Of a stretch of 64,000 bases of DNA, positions 19,329 through 31,263 are shown in pieces; within the stretch, counting starts at the first letter, position 1; every line of letters begins with the position of its first letter. Below the pieces are notes generated by a model, which was not told the origin of the DNA, did no database searches, and saw only the letters and a list, made by a program, of their open reading frames with translations. A program made the position numbers and the translations under genes. Source of the DNA: Zygnema cylindricum (lineage: Eukaryota > Streptophyta > Zygnematophyceae > Zygnematales > Zygnemataceae). The stretch is from assembly GCA_037447655.1 (NCBI GenBank), contig JBBHKE010001322.1, positions 1 to 64,000 on the forward strand. Direction: 5' to 3'.

Positions 19329-20250
19329 GGTTATGGTCCCACCCTCTAGGGTACCAATCTTTAATGGAACTGGCTTCATATACTGGGAAAGTATGATGAT
19401 AGGAGCTCTATGCGAAAAAAGGTTTTGGGGGATAGTGAGTGGACAGCCGAGGCGTCCATCAAGTCTTGGAATTCCTCCAGGGTTTGGAGGAAGCAGATTC
19501 ACCAGGAAAGAAGATCCACCTTCAACGGAGGAAACAAAAGAAAGAGAGGTGGTGGACAAAGGAAAGGAGAAGGAGACGACCACACCAATTGCAATTGGTT
19601 CGGCATTCATGTCACCTATTCCGAGGAACGAGGAGAATGATACTGAAACCTGGGACTTCAACAATATGGCGGCAAAGCACTTCATCCTACGCCATCTCAC
19701 TCAAGGACTTGCATGTCCTCATTTGCAGGTAAAAAGGGCATCTGATCTTTGGATGGCTCTCATAGAGATGTACCGAAGTGGTACGATTCAGCAACAACAG
19801 TTGGCTGATCAGAAAGTTAAGGAGTATGTATACAAAGGGGGAAATATGTTGGATTTTTGCAATGAGCTTGCTACACTCTTCATGGAGCTAGAGAGTGCGG
19901 GAAAAGATTTTAGTGAAAAAGAAAAGGTTAACTGTTTACTGATGAAGTTACCTGATGAGTTCGAGAACATAGTCAACCGTGTGCAGGACTTTCCTGACTC
20001 AAGGTGGATATGAAACTCAGTGGTAGGGATGATTCTCGTTCGAGAGAATATAATTGAGATCCGAACGGGAGGAAAGAGTGCCCGAGCCTTGGAAACAACG
20101 ACTGATTGGAGGAACAAGGATTCCCGAAAATCGGTCGGAAAGTATGGGGGTAGGGAGCAAAAAAATAGGCCGACGAGTTCGAACCAAGGGCTCCCAAAGG
20201 TTTATGTCATTTTTGTAAGAAACCGGGGCACTATATGGCCGAGTGCACTA
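19309..20250 (+). pseudogene. gag: Element 3 gag, two lesions
   Basis: Starts at the ATG 20 bases before the end of the LTR (MEVSEFQVMVPPSRVP). The capsid-like part includes GFIYWESMMIGALCEKRFWG and AAKHFILRHLTQGL. A TGA near 20011 replaces a Trp that is kept in elements 1 and 4 (SRWIWNSVVGM). A one-base frame change, most likely in the seven-A run near 20160, then leads to the zinc knuckle CHFCKKPGHYMAEC (20205-20246), which is in frame with the downstream pol frame. Gag coats the genomic RNA and builds the particle. Confidence 0.85.
19329..19343 (+). promoter_or_regulatory. Primer binding site of element 3
   Basis: GGTTATGGTCCCACC follows the LTR directly. It matches the initiator tRNA-Met anticodon arm complement at 14 of 15 positions. 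Confidence 0.8.
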
Positions 20251-23200
20251 AGCTAACCGAGCTTCGGTTAAAGGAGGGGCAGACCGGTGGTACCCCGAGA
20301 GGAAAGAAAAAGACCCTTGTCACACAAGTACTTGAGGCGAAATCCGAGGACGAGGACGATGAGCTCCTTTTGGATGAGGAGTTGGAGGCAAAAAATGAGG
20401 TCGAAATTCCACGAAGGCATAAATGTGCTTACGGTGGATTGAAAGGTGAAGCAGGCTGGATTGTAGATTCAGGTGCCTCCATGCACATGTGTAAGGATAG
20501 ACACCTGTTTACTAAGATAAGAAAGATTCCCACCGTAGAGATAGAGTACGGGGATGGGAGGATAGTCACCACTACTCTTGTAGGATCGGTAGATCTGAAA
20601 GTGTTAGTAGAAGGAAAGACATCCATATTAACATTCTCCGATGTATTGTTTATTCCGGAGCTGAACAAAAATCTTATCTCTACATCAGTATTAGATGATA
20701 AGGGTTTTTTCACTAGCACTAGGGAAGGAGTCTTTACTACTAGTTTTGAGGAGGATGTCTATTTCATTGCTGAGAAAGGTAGCCATGGGATGTTTAGGCT
20801 GATCTTAAGTAATGAAAAGAAGAAACTTTATTATGTTGGTGTTCATGATATTATGATGTGGCATAAGAGGCTTGGGCATGTGAATCTAGATAAGTTAAGA
20901 GAGATGAAAAAGATGGGAGTGGTGGAAGGGATTCAGTTCAGTGAGAGTGATGATATAAGTGATTGTAGTGGATGTGCTCAAGGTAAAGCACACAGATTAC
21001 CCTTTCCTAAATCAGCCACCTATAAGGGAGAAAAAATTCTAGATCTAGTACACACAGATATTTGGGGACCGGCTAAAGTACCCTCACCGGGGGGGAAGAG
21101 ATTTATGATGACTATCACTGATGATTGGTCTCGGTATTCCCGAGTATATTTTTTGAAAAACAAGTCCGAAGCTCCGGATTGTTTTAGACAATACAAAGCA
21201 TGGAGCGAAATACTCCATGAAACTCCAATCAAGAGAGTAAGGAGTGACAATGGTGGAGAGTATACTTCTAACCAGTTTGAGGATTTTCTGAGGGAAGATG
21301 GGGTCCAACACCAAAAGACAGTTCCAGAAAATCCGGAACAGAATGGGGTAGCTGAAAGGTTAAATAGAACACTAAGTGATAGTGCTAGAAGTATGTTGTC
21401 AGATAAAAAGATAGGAAAAAGGTTTTGGGCAGAAGCAATGAACTGTGCTAATTACCTCAAGAATAGAGTTCTTACTTCAGCTATAAAAGATCAAACACCT
21501 TATGAGAGATGGACAGGCCGGAAACCAGACATATCTCACTTAAAGGTTTTCGACAGTCAAGTGTTCAGTCTAGATACTGATCGGTCCAATTGGAAGCTAG
21601 ATCCTAAAGGAAAACCAAGATACTTATTAGGATATGATGAGGATGTTAAAGGATATAGGGTTTATGATCTAAAAAGGGAAGATATAATCCTAGTACAGCA
21701 TCTAGTAGTTATGGATGAAGGAAAGTCTGTGGATCCCTTCAAGTATACGAAGTCAGTAAAAATCAGATTTGAGTCAGAAAATTCCGATGACTTTGAGCTT
21801 CCTAACTATCTAGGTTTTAGAAAAGATGACATTCTTGCAGGTACAAATCAGACCGAAAAGGACTCGGTTGTGGAAACTCCAGTGACAACTCTACCAGAAG
21901 CGGAAGACGTGGTGGAAATTGTTTCGGAATCAAGGGATAGGGGAGAAGCTGAGTTTGTTCGAAAGAATCCACGAGAACCATCTATTCCGGCCTCAGATTT
22001 TGAGGGGGGGAGGAGAAGTAGCAAAAGACTGCAAGAAAAACAGGTTAATAACAGGGTAACTAAACTATCTCATCAAGATGAACCTCAAACTTATGGAGAG
22101 GCGATGACTTGTCCAGAAAGAAACCGGTGGAAGACAGCCATCAATGAGGAGATGGCCTCAATCATGGCAACCGATACTTGGGAGCTGGTGGATTGTCTTC
22201 CTAACTGAAAACCTATCGGTTGTAAGTGGGTTTTGAAATTAAAACTGAAACCAGATAACACAATCGAGCGCTACAAGGCCAGATTAGTGGCAAAGGGATT
22301 TACACAAAAGGAGGGAATTGACTACAAGGAAACCTTTGCCCCGGTGTTCAGATTTCCCTCCGTCCGCATACTTCTCAGTTTAGCAGCAGCGGAAGACATG
22401 GAAGTGCACCAGATGGACATCAAGACAACCTTTTTGCATGGAGAATTGGAAGAGGAGATCTTCATGCGACAACCCGAAGGTTTTGTGGAGGAAGGAGAGG
22501 AGAGTAAGATATGCCAGCTGATTAAATCTCTTTATGGTTTGAAACAGGCACCTCGACAATGGAATAAGAAGCTTGATGAGTTTCTTACCGGTCTGGGATA
22601 TATTCGGATCAGCTCAGATCACTCAATCTATGTTTTTGAAGATGAGGAAGGTTTGATATTTATTGCAATTTATGTTGATGATTTGCTTGTATTAAGTAAA
22701 TCAATGGAAAAAATTAACAAACTGAAAACCGATCTTAAGGGGAGATTTGAAATGAAGCATATGGGAGAAGCAAGATATATTTTGGGAATTCAAGTAGAGA
22801 GAGACCGAAAAAGGAAAATTATAAAACTGACTCAAAAGGAAGCAATATGTTACATGCTTGAAAAATTTCAAATGGATAAAGCTAATAGTTGTACAACTCC
22901 AATGGAGTTGAAGAAGGGAAGTGAGGGGAGTGAGGAAGAAGGAGTCATAGTCTTAGACGAGGAATTATCTCCTGATGAACAGAAGTTCATGCAGACTATT
23001 CCTTACAGGCAAGTAGTGGGAAGTCTAATCTATTTTATGAATTGTAACCGGCCGGATTTAGCTGCAGCTGTAGGAGTGCTGAGTAGAAGTCTAAATGCTC
23101 CCACTAAGAAGGATTGGGAGGCAGCTAAGAGAGTCCATAGATATTTGATAGGAACTAGGGATCTATGGTTGCATTTGGGTGGGGAGAATACTGACATCAC

Positions 23201-23666
23201 TACTTGGAGTGATTCCAGTTATGGTGATGCTCCGATGAGGAGATGCACTTCTGGATATGTATTATATGTGGGTGATGGGGCTTGTTGTTGGAGTAGCAAA
23301 CAGCAAAAGGTTATTGCTCAGTCCACCATGGAGGCTGAGTATATGGCCTCTTGCTCTGCTGTAAAAGAATTGATGTGGGTCAAGTCTTTCCTTGGTGAGC
23401 TTGGTCACCTTAAGAGTGGTGTGCAGAAAATATTTTGTGAAAATCAGGCAGCAATCGCTATTTCTGCCAATCCTAAACATCATTTTAAAGCCAAACACAT
23501 GGACATCACACTCAGCTTTGTTAGAGAGAAAGTAGAAAAAAAAATAATCAGTTTAGAGTACAGACCAGATAGTGAGATGGTAGCAGATATGATGACCAAA
23601 CCTGTGCCTTCCCCTAAGCTAATTTTCTGCAAGGAGAAGTGTGGTCTGAAATTAAAGATAGACTAG
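20235..23666 (+). pseudogene. pol: Element 3 pol, one nonsense codon from intact
   Basis: Protease active site DSGA at 20465-20476. Integrase zinc finger WHKRLGHVNLDKL and CSGCAQGKAHRLPFP; catalytic triad in VHTDIWGP, RSDNGGEYTSNQF and EQNGVAERLNRT. Linker GGRRSSKRLQEKQVNN, then reverse transcriptase from [20 protein letters not shown] with YVDD at 22671-22682, then RNase H with TTWSDSSYGDAPMRR and MEAEYMASCSAVKELMW, ending GLKLKID. The only lesion seen is TGA at 22206-22208, which replaces an Arg present in element 4. It is the best source in this window for proteins acting on the defective relatives. Confidence 0.9.
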
Positions 23667-23679
23667 AAAATAAGGGGAG

Positions 23680-24726
23680 TGTAGAAACTAATGGTTTTAA
23701 AGTATTTTCTAGGTTTAAATAGAAATAAAGAAGCCGAGGCAGTCTACCTCTAACTTCTCTCTCCTACTCTCAAACTTGTCGCAGTCACTGAGAAATTGGA
23801 GAGGAAGCTAGTGCCATGGCTACCTAGGCTATCCTGAGGTTTACGGGAAATTGATACTAGATAAGGGATTATTTACTAAAAGGTATATGTCGGCCACAGG
23901 ATTTGATCCTGGTACCTGCCGGCCGACAACCAGGAATAGCCGGTAGCCTTAGCCGTTAAGTCTCGCAGTAGTGGTACGTTTTATATAGTACGATAGTTAC
24001 TTAAACATTAATACGTAGGTTAAATCATTTAACTGTAACTGTATACGGTATTCATAGATCCGGTAATGAATAAGTACAGAATACGGTACATACACGAAAT
24101 CAATACCGCGCATTTATTTTGTAAGTGAAACGAATACCGCGCATGTATTTATTACGGCTACGATTAAATTAGATTCTAATCGGAGGGCCGGAATTAGCGC
24201 CGAGATCGCGCAAGAAGATTTCGGCGGTTTGTGGCCATCGCCACATCGGATGACGCGTGGCGAAATAACATTGGATCGTGGAATCTCCGGAGATTATGGC
24301 ACCGAATCTGGATATGACATGTGTTGACATTTGGGCCATGTCGTACAATGTCCGTACCTAAAGTACACCGGCAGCTGTACTTTTGCGTACGGAACTGTAT
24401 TCTGATTGGTTCCGTACATCAGTAGATAGAGTTTGTGAGAGAGATAGGACTTAGAAAAATTAGGAGATAGGACCCTCTCTCTAAGAGAGCTTCTGTACAA
24501 AAGGTCAACTTTGACCTTTCATAACTTACTGCTCAGGGGAGAAAATTCAGAGATTCTTTTTGCTATCGACTCAGGGGAGTCTTACCTTCACAGGGGTGCA
24601 GGTGGTCAGAGTTTTTGTCTGCCAAGGTGGCAGTTATTTTTGCTGAAACACAAAGGGGTCAGGATTATCCTAGAGGCTTCTTAGAAGCTGTCCACTCTGA
24701 GGAATTATGGAGGTCTCAAAGTTGCA
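23680..24726 (+). repeat. 3' LTR of element 3
   Basis: Preceded by AAAATAAGGGGAG (23667-23679). Very similar to 18283-19328 but ends CAAAGTTGCA instead of CAGAGTTTCA. It is followed immediately by minus-strand copia sequence. Confidence 0.9.
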
Positions 24727-27662
24727 ATTTTTCTTTTCTTGGTTCTGCATACATTTCAGGCTGCTGCATGTAAATGGTCTTTTCTAGTTTTCCATGCAAA
24801 AAGGTCGTCTTTACATCCATATGAAGAATTTCCATATCTTCTATAGGAGATAGGGACAGCAAAATTCTAACTGTCAAAAATCTTACAACCGGAGAAAATG
24901 TTTCTTCAAAATCGATTCTTTCCTTTTGATTATACACTTTTGCCACAAGTCTGGCTTTATAACGTTCAATGGTGTTATCGGGATTTAATTTCACCTTCGA
25001 TACCCATTTGCTGCCGATCGTTTTTCGGTCCGGATGAAGGTCTACAAGCTCCATGTTTGAGCCTCTATGAAGGACTTAATTTCATTGTGTGCTGCCTCGA
25101 TCTAGTGATTCCGCTCTAGTGATGAGAAGGCCTCTTGAATGGTCAAAGGCTCCCCTGAGGTTGTCGAGTAGGCAAAGTGAGAGCTTGCTTGCAAGCGGCT
25201 GATGTATCTTCTTCCCCCCGAAATTTGTGAGGCTGAGATCGTCGGATGCTGCACATTGCGCTAAATGCCCTGGTTGCGATCTGTGTGTATTGTCTAATGT
25301 TCGTCCGGTTGGAACTGAACTTGTTGAGGGACTTGGAGAGAGGCGGACTCTAGAGTCACCACCGGAGAATTTTGCATCTGCGGGACAATTTCTTGCATGC
25401 AATCTAAAATGACATATTCTTATACTTTTTGCAGCTCTGTCAATTGAAATAAATCTATGGAGTCAAGCTCATCCTTTACAATAATACTCCGTGCGACAAT
25501 TATATTCTTTCTCTCAAACACAAAGACTCTATAACCCTTTGAGTGATCATTATATTTTAACAGAATACGCGGTAATCTTTTTTGTTCCATTTTCCATCTA
25601 TCTACTGTATCCAATTTAAAGCATTGACTACCAAAGACCTTGAAATGGCTAACATCTGGTTTGCTACCTGTCCAGCTCTCGTTAGGAGTAGTTTCTACCG
25701 ATTTTGATCGTAACCAATTTTTAATATAAATTGCACAATTTAGAGCCTCAGCCCAAAATTTCGGATCCACACTTTTATCTGCGAGCATCGACCTCGAGCT
25801 CTTCGAGAGAGTTCTATTTAATCTCCCCGACACCCCATTTTGTTCCGGTGCATATGGAACAGTCAACAGATGAGTTATACCTTCCTGGAGGAAAAATTTC
25901 AAATTCCTTCGATGTATATTCACCACCATTGTCCGAACTGAGCTGCAAAAGACGTAAATTATAAAGCTTTTCAACCCATGCTTTATAGTGTTTGAAGTGA
26001 CCAAACACTTCACTCTATTCCTTCATGAAGTAAATTTTTGTAAATATGGAGATTTCAATTGTGAATGTGACCATATATTTCATCCCCCCGGCAGATGGAA
26101 CCTTCGCATGACCAAAAACATCCGAATGAATTTGTTGTAAAAGTTTTGTTGACCGATACTCAGACTCTTTAGGAAATGGTAGTCTGTGGATTTTGCCTAA
26201 AGGGCAGCCATCACATGTTTTGACCGGCTGATCTGTGAGTGATACACCCTCTATTTTGCCAGCAAGTAATATTTTTCTCAAACTATCATAGTTTACATGG
26301 CCTAATATTTTATGCCACAACTCACAACTCATCTGAGTGCAAAACACCGGAGTACAGAACATCATTCTACTTGGTATTATCGAATTCAATGCGGTACATC
26401 TTGCTTATCTCTAGTATGTGTAAGCGCAACTTTTCCATTTTTGGTAACAACCTGCCGACCATTTTTCAAATTAATCTCAAAGCCTTTACTCTCTACCAAA
26501 GACGTAGAAAACAAATTTTTCCTAACGTGGGCACAAATAAGACATTGTGAAGAGTCCTTTCAATTGCCTTTCCTTCTATATCAACTAGCAAGGACACATC
26601 ACCCACAGCACGAGTTTGAACACTCATTCCATAAGCATAATAAATATTTTTCTCTAGCGTTGTTTTCAGATTTTTGAAGATATCCTTGTTCCAGCAAATG
26701 TGGGCTGACGCTCCCGTATCCATTATCCATCGAGGGTCCTTCGTGCCCTCCATTGCTACCGCCATAGCGAATAGATCCGTTTTGTCCTCCGCAGAAAACG
26801 TCAAATTCTTGTTTTGGAGAGACGAAGAAGCCGAAAATAATGCATTTCCACGAGGTGTAGGCCCCGTGAAGTTTTTGTAAAACTGACTTTGTTGCCATCC
26901 CGGCCTGTATAAACCTGTATCGTTAGCTTTTTTAAGCTTAGGACAGAATTTGTATCCATGACCTCTTTCCCTACAATAGAAACATGCACTGTTGGATTCT
27001 CTATTTCCACCTTGGTTGAACTGTCTGAACTGATTAAACTTATTCCTTTGCTGATTAAACTGTCCTTTCCTCTTAAAGTCTGAATAAAAAGCCTCTACTT
27101 GCTCAACATTGAGAATATTAGATGTAGCTTCGTCCTCTAGTAAAATATTGATAGATAACTGTAAAGTCCTGCTAGCCTTATCTTTCTGTTTGATCATATC
27201 AGACGCTCTTTTCATACTACGAGGGAGACTCCTCATGAGTAATGCTGCCTATTGAAACTGAGGAAACACTCCACCTGCACAACCATGTGCATCTACAAGG
27301 ATGCAAAATTTGTTAGAATATTCAGCCATTGTACCACCAGTGTGCTTATAGTCCCAAATTTTTTCAGCCAATAGAAGCTCTTCCTGGACATTAGCCTTTT
27401 CATAATCATGTTTAAGAGATTTCCAGATATCAATAGTTTTTTTCATTTTTATCCGAGACATAGCTAAGTCCTCAGATATACAAAATTTCAGAATCAAACG
27501 AGCTGGCGTATTTTTCTTAAACACTAACGGATCAGATTCATCCAGCGAACCTCCAATATATCCAAAAGATTGACATTCTCAAACTGTGTCTCCACCATAT
27601 CCGCCCAGTTACCATACTTTTCCCCGGAAAAGATAGGAATTCTTGATGACATGCCCATAACC
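24727..27662 (-). pseudogene. gag-pol: Family 3 gag-pol remnant, copy A
   Basis: Gag starts in the LTR and crosses the primer site as RQVMGMSSRIPIFSGEKYGN. A capsid region with AEKIWDYKHTGGTMAEYSN (27249-27524) is followed, after a stop, by Gln/Asn-rich sequence, zinc knuckle CFYCRERGHGYKFC and protease site MDTGASAHI (26493-27236). Integrase pieces are WHKILGHVNYDSL with CDGCPLGKIHRLPFP (26015-26389) and APEQNGVSGRLNRTL (25420-26013), in different frames. Reverse transcriptase begins ELVDLHPDRKTIGSKW and stops at 24727. Several stops and shifts make it non-functional. Confidence 0.85.
27653..27662 (-). promoter_or_regulatory. Primer binding site, family 3 copy A
   Basis: On the minus strand the LTR ends GAACGACA and is followed by GGTTATGGGC, a 10-base match to the complement of the initiator tRNA-Met anticodon loop. 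The next bases diverge, so the site is shorter than in elements 1 and 2. Confidence 0.65.
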
Positions 27663-28560
27663 TGTCGTTCTACAACCACCGGTGCAGGTGGAGGAGCATC
27701 AGTAGTAGTAGAAGTAGATATGATACACTCTCAGAAGCTATGAAAAAATTTACCAAACTGCTGTGTACAAGTGCTCACAAAATCTTATACAAGCATCCAA
27801 ACTTCACAAAGCTCTATCAAAGTATAGAGGAGCATAAACACTGACAACTCCCAAAGTTTCATTACAATTGACCCGACAACACTCAAGATATAATGCTCTG
27901 AAGTTTCTCAAAAACTGTTTGCAAACACTCAAGATATAATACTCAGAAGTTTCCCAAAAACTGTTTGCAGTTTTACTCTTGAAAGTCTTGATACATAAAA
28001 TGCTCTAAGTCCTAAGTCTTATACTTTCGGTATTCTACCGCCAATACAAGTGGACTTGAGAGGTACGTCTAAAATCAACCCTCCTACTAGGATCTACGCG
28101 TTCCTAATCCTGCCAACCAAATCTATCATTGTACAATGAATATTACTCAGAATCTATATTAAGTGATTGTACAAATACTTGTCGGCTTAATCACTTGTGA
28201 TACTCTTATGAATCTCGTCTGTTGACTTGATTCATATCAATCGCAGTTGCGTTGTCCCATAACGAATCATATCCAAGATAACATCAGTTGCGTTGTCTGT
28301 GCGGATCATATCCAAAATAACCGAGTTGTGTTGTCCTTTTTGTGTTGCTGCTTCGTTGCTGCGCTGCTCAGCTGGGCTGCTGCGCTGCTCTGTCTGCATG
28401 GCTGCTCTGTCTGCATGGCAGCTGTGATGTTTCGAGCAGGTGCGTTGTCCTGTACTGCACTCAAGTGATGACGGGTGTCTTTGTGAAACTTACGCTACAA
28501 ATTAATACGTTTCTACCGTCCTACTAATTTGCTGAGACTGAAAGCTTTCCAAAAACAACA
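27663..28560 (-). repeat. 5' LTR of family 3 copy A (898 bp)
   Basis: Plus-strand ends TGTCGTTCTAC and AAAACAACA. The interior is similar to 63101-64000 and 58333-58915. It includes short repeats of GCAGTTGCGTTGTC type near 28240-28335. On the minus strand its last 50 or so bases encode the gag amino terminus; the expected ATG is ATA here but ATG in copy B. Confidence 0.8.
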
Positions 28561-28980
28561 AATTCCTATATGTCTTTGAGCATGTAGGTTTTTATGTTCA
28601 AACGCTGCTATATTTTAGAGAAGGCTGTTGCGTGACCGGCTTGGGATTCCCTACATCTACACCTTGAGGACAAAAACCCTCCCTAAGCTAATCAAAATAA
28701 TGCATTAACTTCTAAGGGTTCATACTTTAGACATCTGTCAGGTTTAGAGCCGTTTAAGTTTATAAAATCCGATGCCCTACTGCAGTCCTGTGCCACGCTG
28801 ATTTCACATCGTGTTCCCACTATGTCGTACGTGAGTATAATCTACTCTTTGTCCCGTCCGTATCTCCATTTGTACTCTAGGGCATGAATCTATCATGCCA
28901 CCTATTATTCAATTAGTATACGACTAAGTAATAATACCCGCTGATGTCTTACGACATGATATTGGGGGCTTTTCTAGCTA
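28561..28980. other. No recognisable feature
   Basis: Sequence between the family 3 LTR and the gypsy remnant. No domain, repeat or RNA gene is visible. It may be degraded gypsy reverse transcriptase. Confidence 0.4.
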
Positions 28981-30160
28981 AAATTGATGACGTCGAGGCA
29001 GAGTATATGGTAGCTTAGGCCAGCACGAGCAATAACAGAGCGGAGGTGAATTCTAGCAGTTACCACAAAAAGCTTCTCGCGGCGATTTTGGACATTTAGC
29101 ATTTCCAACCCTATCTTTACGGGATACGATCCACCCTCATTACGGATCATCAACCTCTCAAATGGATTATGGAAAATAGTAAATTAACTGCCAAACTCCC
29201 CAGAAGGGTTTTAATCTTGCAGGAATACGATTTCAACATCATCCACCGGCCAAGAGAAGTCCACGCAAATGCTGACGGAATTAGCAGAAATCTAGACCCC
29301 TCAACTCTTGACTCTAGCGTTGCAGGGCAAAATGAGGACCCTGAGATCAGTCTGGAAATTATTCCAGCCTCCTGCGCTTTAATATGGCTTCCCTGATCTG
29401 CGGGGGAACTATCAACTTTTGTGGTAGACGTGGATGGGCAGGCACCAACAGGAGCCGGACGAAAGGATATTTAGAATGATCACGATTCTCTCCAAACAAT
29501 CTAGCAGGGTTCACCTCTCCCTCGCTTGGTTGAAGTTCAATTGTCCCGTGTTAGATGGCGGCATATGACTGGGACCGAAAGTGGGCGGATGGGAAAATGA
29601 AAGTGGTTCCTCCTCCCGCTGGTTGCGAAACTCTATTCTTCTGTCTCAATCAGCAATGCGGGCATTTTGAATAGTATTCGTCCTCTTTCCTAGTCGCAGG
29701 ATCTTATTGTTGTCACGGGTTGCGGACCCAAGTCAACCGAATTGTACAAACATGCTCTTCTTGCGATCGAGTTAAAGCTGCTTTTGACAAAATAGGCGGA
29801 ACAAAGCTTCATTCTCTTCCCATCCGGAGGACGTTTTATCAATGGTCTTTGCATCTTCTAGGGTCTCTTCCGATTAGCACACGGGGAAATCGCTTCGTGC
29901 TAGTTATGATAGAACATTTTTAAAAATAGATAGAGTTGGTGGTTTTGCCGCGGAAGGAATCCAAGTCAATTGCCGATGCCTTTTTGCAGACAGTGTTGTC
30001 ACAATTTAGGGCGCTAGCAGAGGTTTTGACCGACCAAGGCTCTAAATTTGCCAGTGAATTTTCAAACCTTTTGGAAATGTGCCTCATCAACAATCGACTG
30101 ACCAGTGGTGACCATCCACAAGCGGACGGTTTGGCCGAAAGGTATGTATAGACAAAAGCG
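28981..30160 (+). pseudogene. pol: Ty3/gypsy RNase H and integrase remnant
   Basis: RNase H part: RSNNRAEVNSSSYHKKLLAAIL then, after a stop, YLYGIRSTLITDHQPLKWIM and HRPREVHANADGISRN. This is the Ty3/gypsy RNase H end. Integrase follows: CHGLRTQVNRIVQTCSSCDRVKAAF (zinc-binding end), then core pieces RGNRFVLVMIEHF, VLTDQGSKFASEF and HPQADGLAERYV, which keep two catalytic positions. Stops at about 29922 and 30149 and the loss of flanking domains show it is dead. RNase H before integrase distinguishes it from the copia elements around it. Confidence 0.8.
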
Positions 30161-30649
30161 GTCACTACGAAAATATGTCATTCTCTATTTTGCAATATAA
30201 TCAACTTTTACCAACATCAATCCTGATCAATCCCTAAACAATTATAAAATTTTAATTCTACAGCATTACCACACTCTAATCGTACAATATACAATAGTCT
30301 GCAATATAGGCTACAATATACTATTAACAACTTAATCGATTCCCCTCTAATAATCCTATGACTATTGTATTCCCTACTTTATCCAAATATCTTGTCGGTT
30401 ACCACTTTATTTTCAACGATGTTATCGACACTCCTCTGCGCTTTGATCGAAAATGTAGCAGTCGCTTGTTTTGTCGTAGAACAAGATGACAATAAAAAGA
30501 TTAGCAAAGGGAAAAAAAAGTCAAAAATGAGTAAGAGCAGGTTAGAGAGAAAGAGAGGGAGAAAAAAAGGGTGAGAGAGAAGGGAAGGAGAGGGAAAGAG
30601 AGATAATGAAAGATAACAAGAGGGAAAAGGGTTAGATATTCAAATAAAT
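30161..30649. other. No recognisable feature; purine-rich end
   Basis: AT-rich sequence, ending in a GAGAGAAAG-type purine-rich stretch (about 30536-30610). No gene recognised. Confidence 0.4.
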
Positions 30650-31263
30650 TCTCACTCAAGTTAAATGCTCACAAAACATAAAACATTACAAAGCGGAAAC
30701 TCATAACAGACAAGAGGATAATCGGCCAAAAGAGTTACAAGTGATTTTGGCCGAAGCCTTTTTACATCAACTCTTCTCTCCTCTTCTTCTCTCTTCAAAG
30801 ATGAACTCTACACTCTTAAAATATCACTAAAAAATGATCATACTCCTTAAAACCTCTATTCTCCAAATGGATCACTAAGGATCCACAACACCGTTAAATT
30901 AACCACAAAGGATTTGCTCTATCTTAATTGACGGCAAAGGATCTTCCCCTCTCTCTTAACTGATCACAAAGGATCTACATCTTTACTCTTCAATTGATCC
31001 AAAGTTAATGCAAGGATAACTCTGCAGCTGAACTCTGCTGCCTATGTACTTGCAACTCTACATTAAGAGACAACAAAGTAAGACAAGTAAGACTTAGCGT
31101 AGCGACGAAGTCTGTCCCTAGCTAACTGTCGCACATTGCAATGAAAGTTCCACGAAGGAAGGTGCACGCGCTTCTTCCTTCGAAACGACTAACTCCAAAA
31201 GTTGACTTTACACGTGTCGCTTCACGAACAAACCTGCACGCAAAATCAAACACCTGCGCACGC
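30650..31263. repeat. LTR-like remnant
   Basis: Homologous, with gaps, to the truncated copia LTR at 46133-46563: shared landmarks are TTGGCCGAAGCCTTTTTACA, CTGTCCCTAGCTAACTG and AACTCCAAAAGTTGACTT. Its last 160 bp (31104-31263) recur almost identically at 35252-35411. It is a solo or partial LTR; exact ends and duplication are not visible. Confidence 0.6.

Larger units (their letters stand above)
18283..24726 (+). mobile_element. Ty1/copia element 3, nearly intact (6.4 kb)
   Basis: LTRs 18283-19328 and 23680-24726, primer binding site, gag, pol and polypurine tract are all present. Only a few disabling changes are seen: a stop in gag near 20013, a frame change around 20160 and a TGA at 22206. 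It lies in the 3' LTR of element 1 on the left but abuts an unrelated minus-strand copia on the right. The flanking pentamers (GCATC and ATTTT) do not match, so the outer flanks were probably rearranged after insertion. Confidence 0.9.
24727..28560 (-). mobile_element. Copia family 3, copy A, minus strand, 3' truncated
   Basis: Reading leftward from the 5' LTR (28560-27663): primer binding site, gag, protease, integrase and the first third of reverse transcriptase, cut at 24727 by the LTR of element 3. The missing part of reverse transcriptase, RNase H and the 3' LTR are not in the window next to this copy. Confidence 0.85.
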
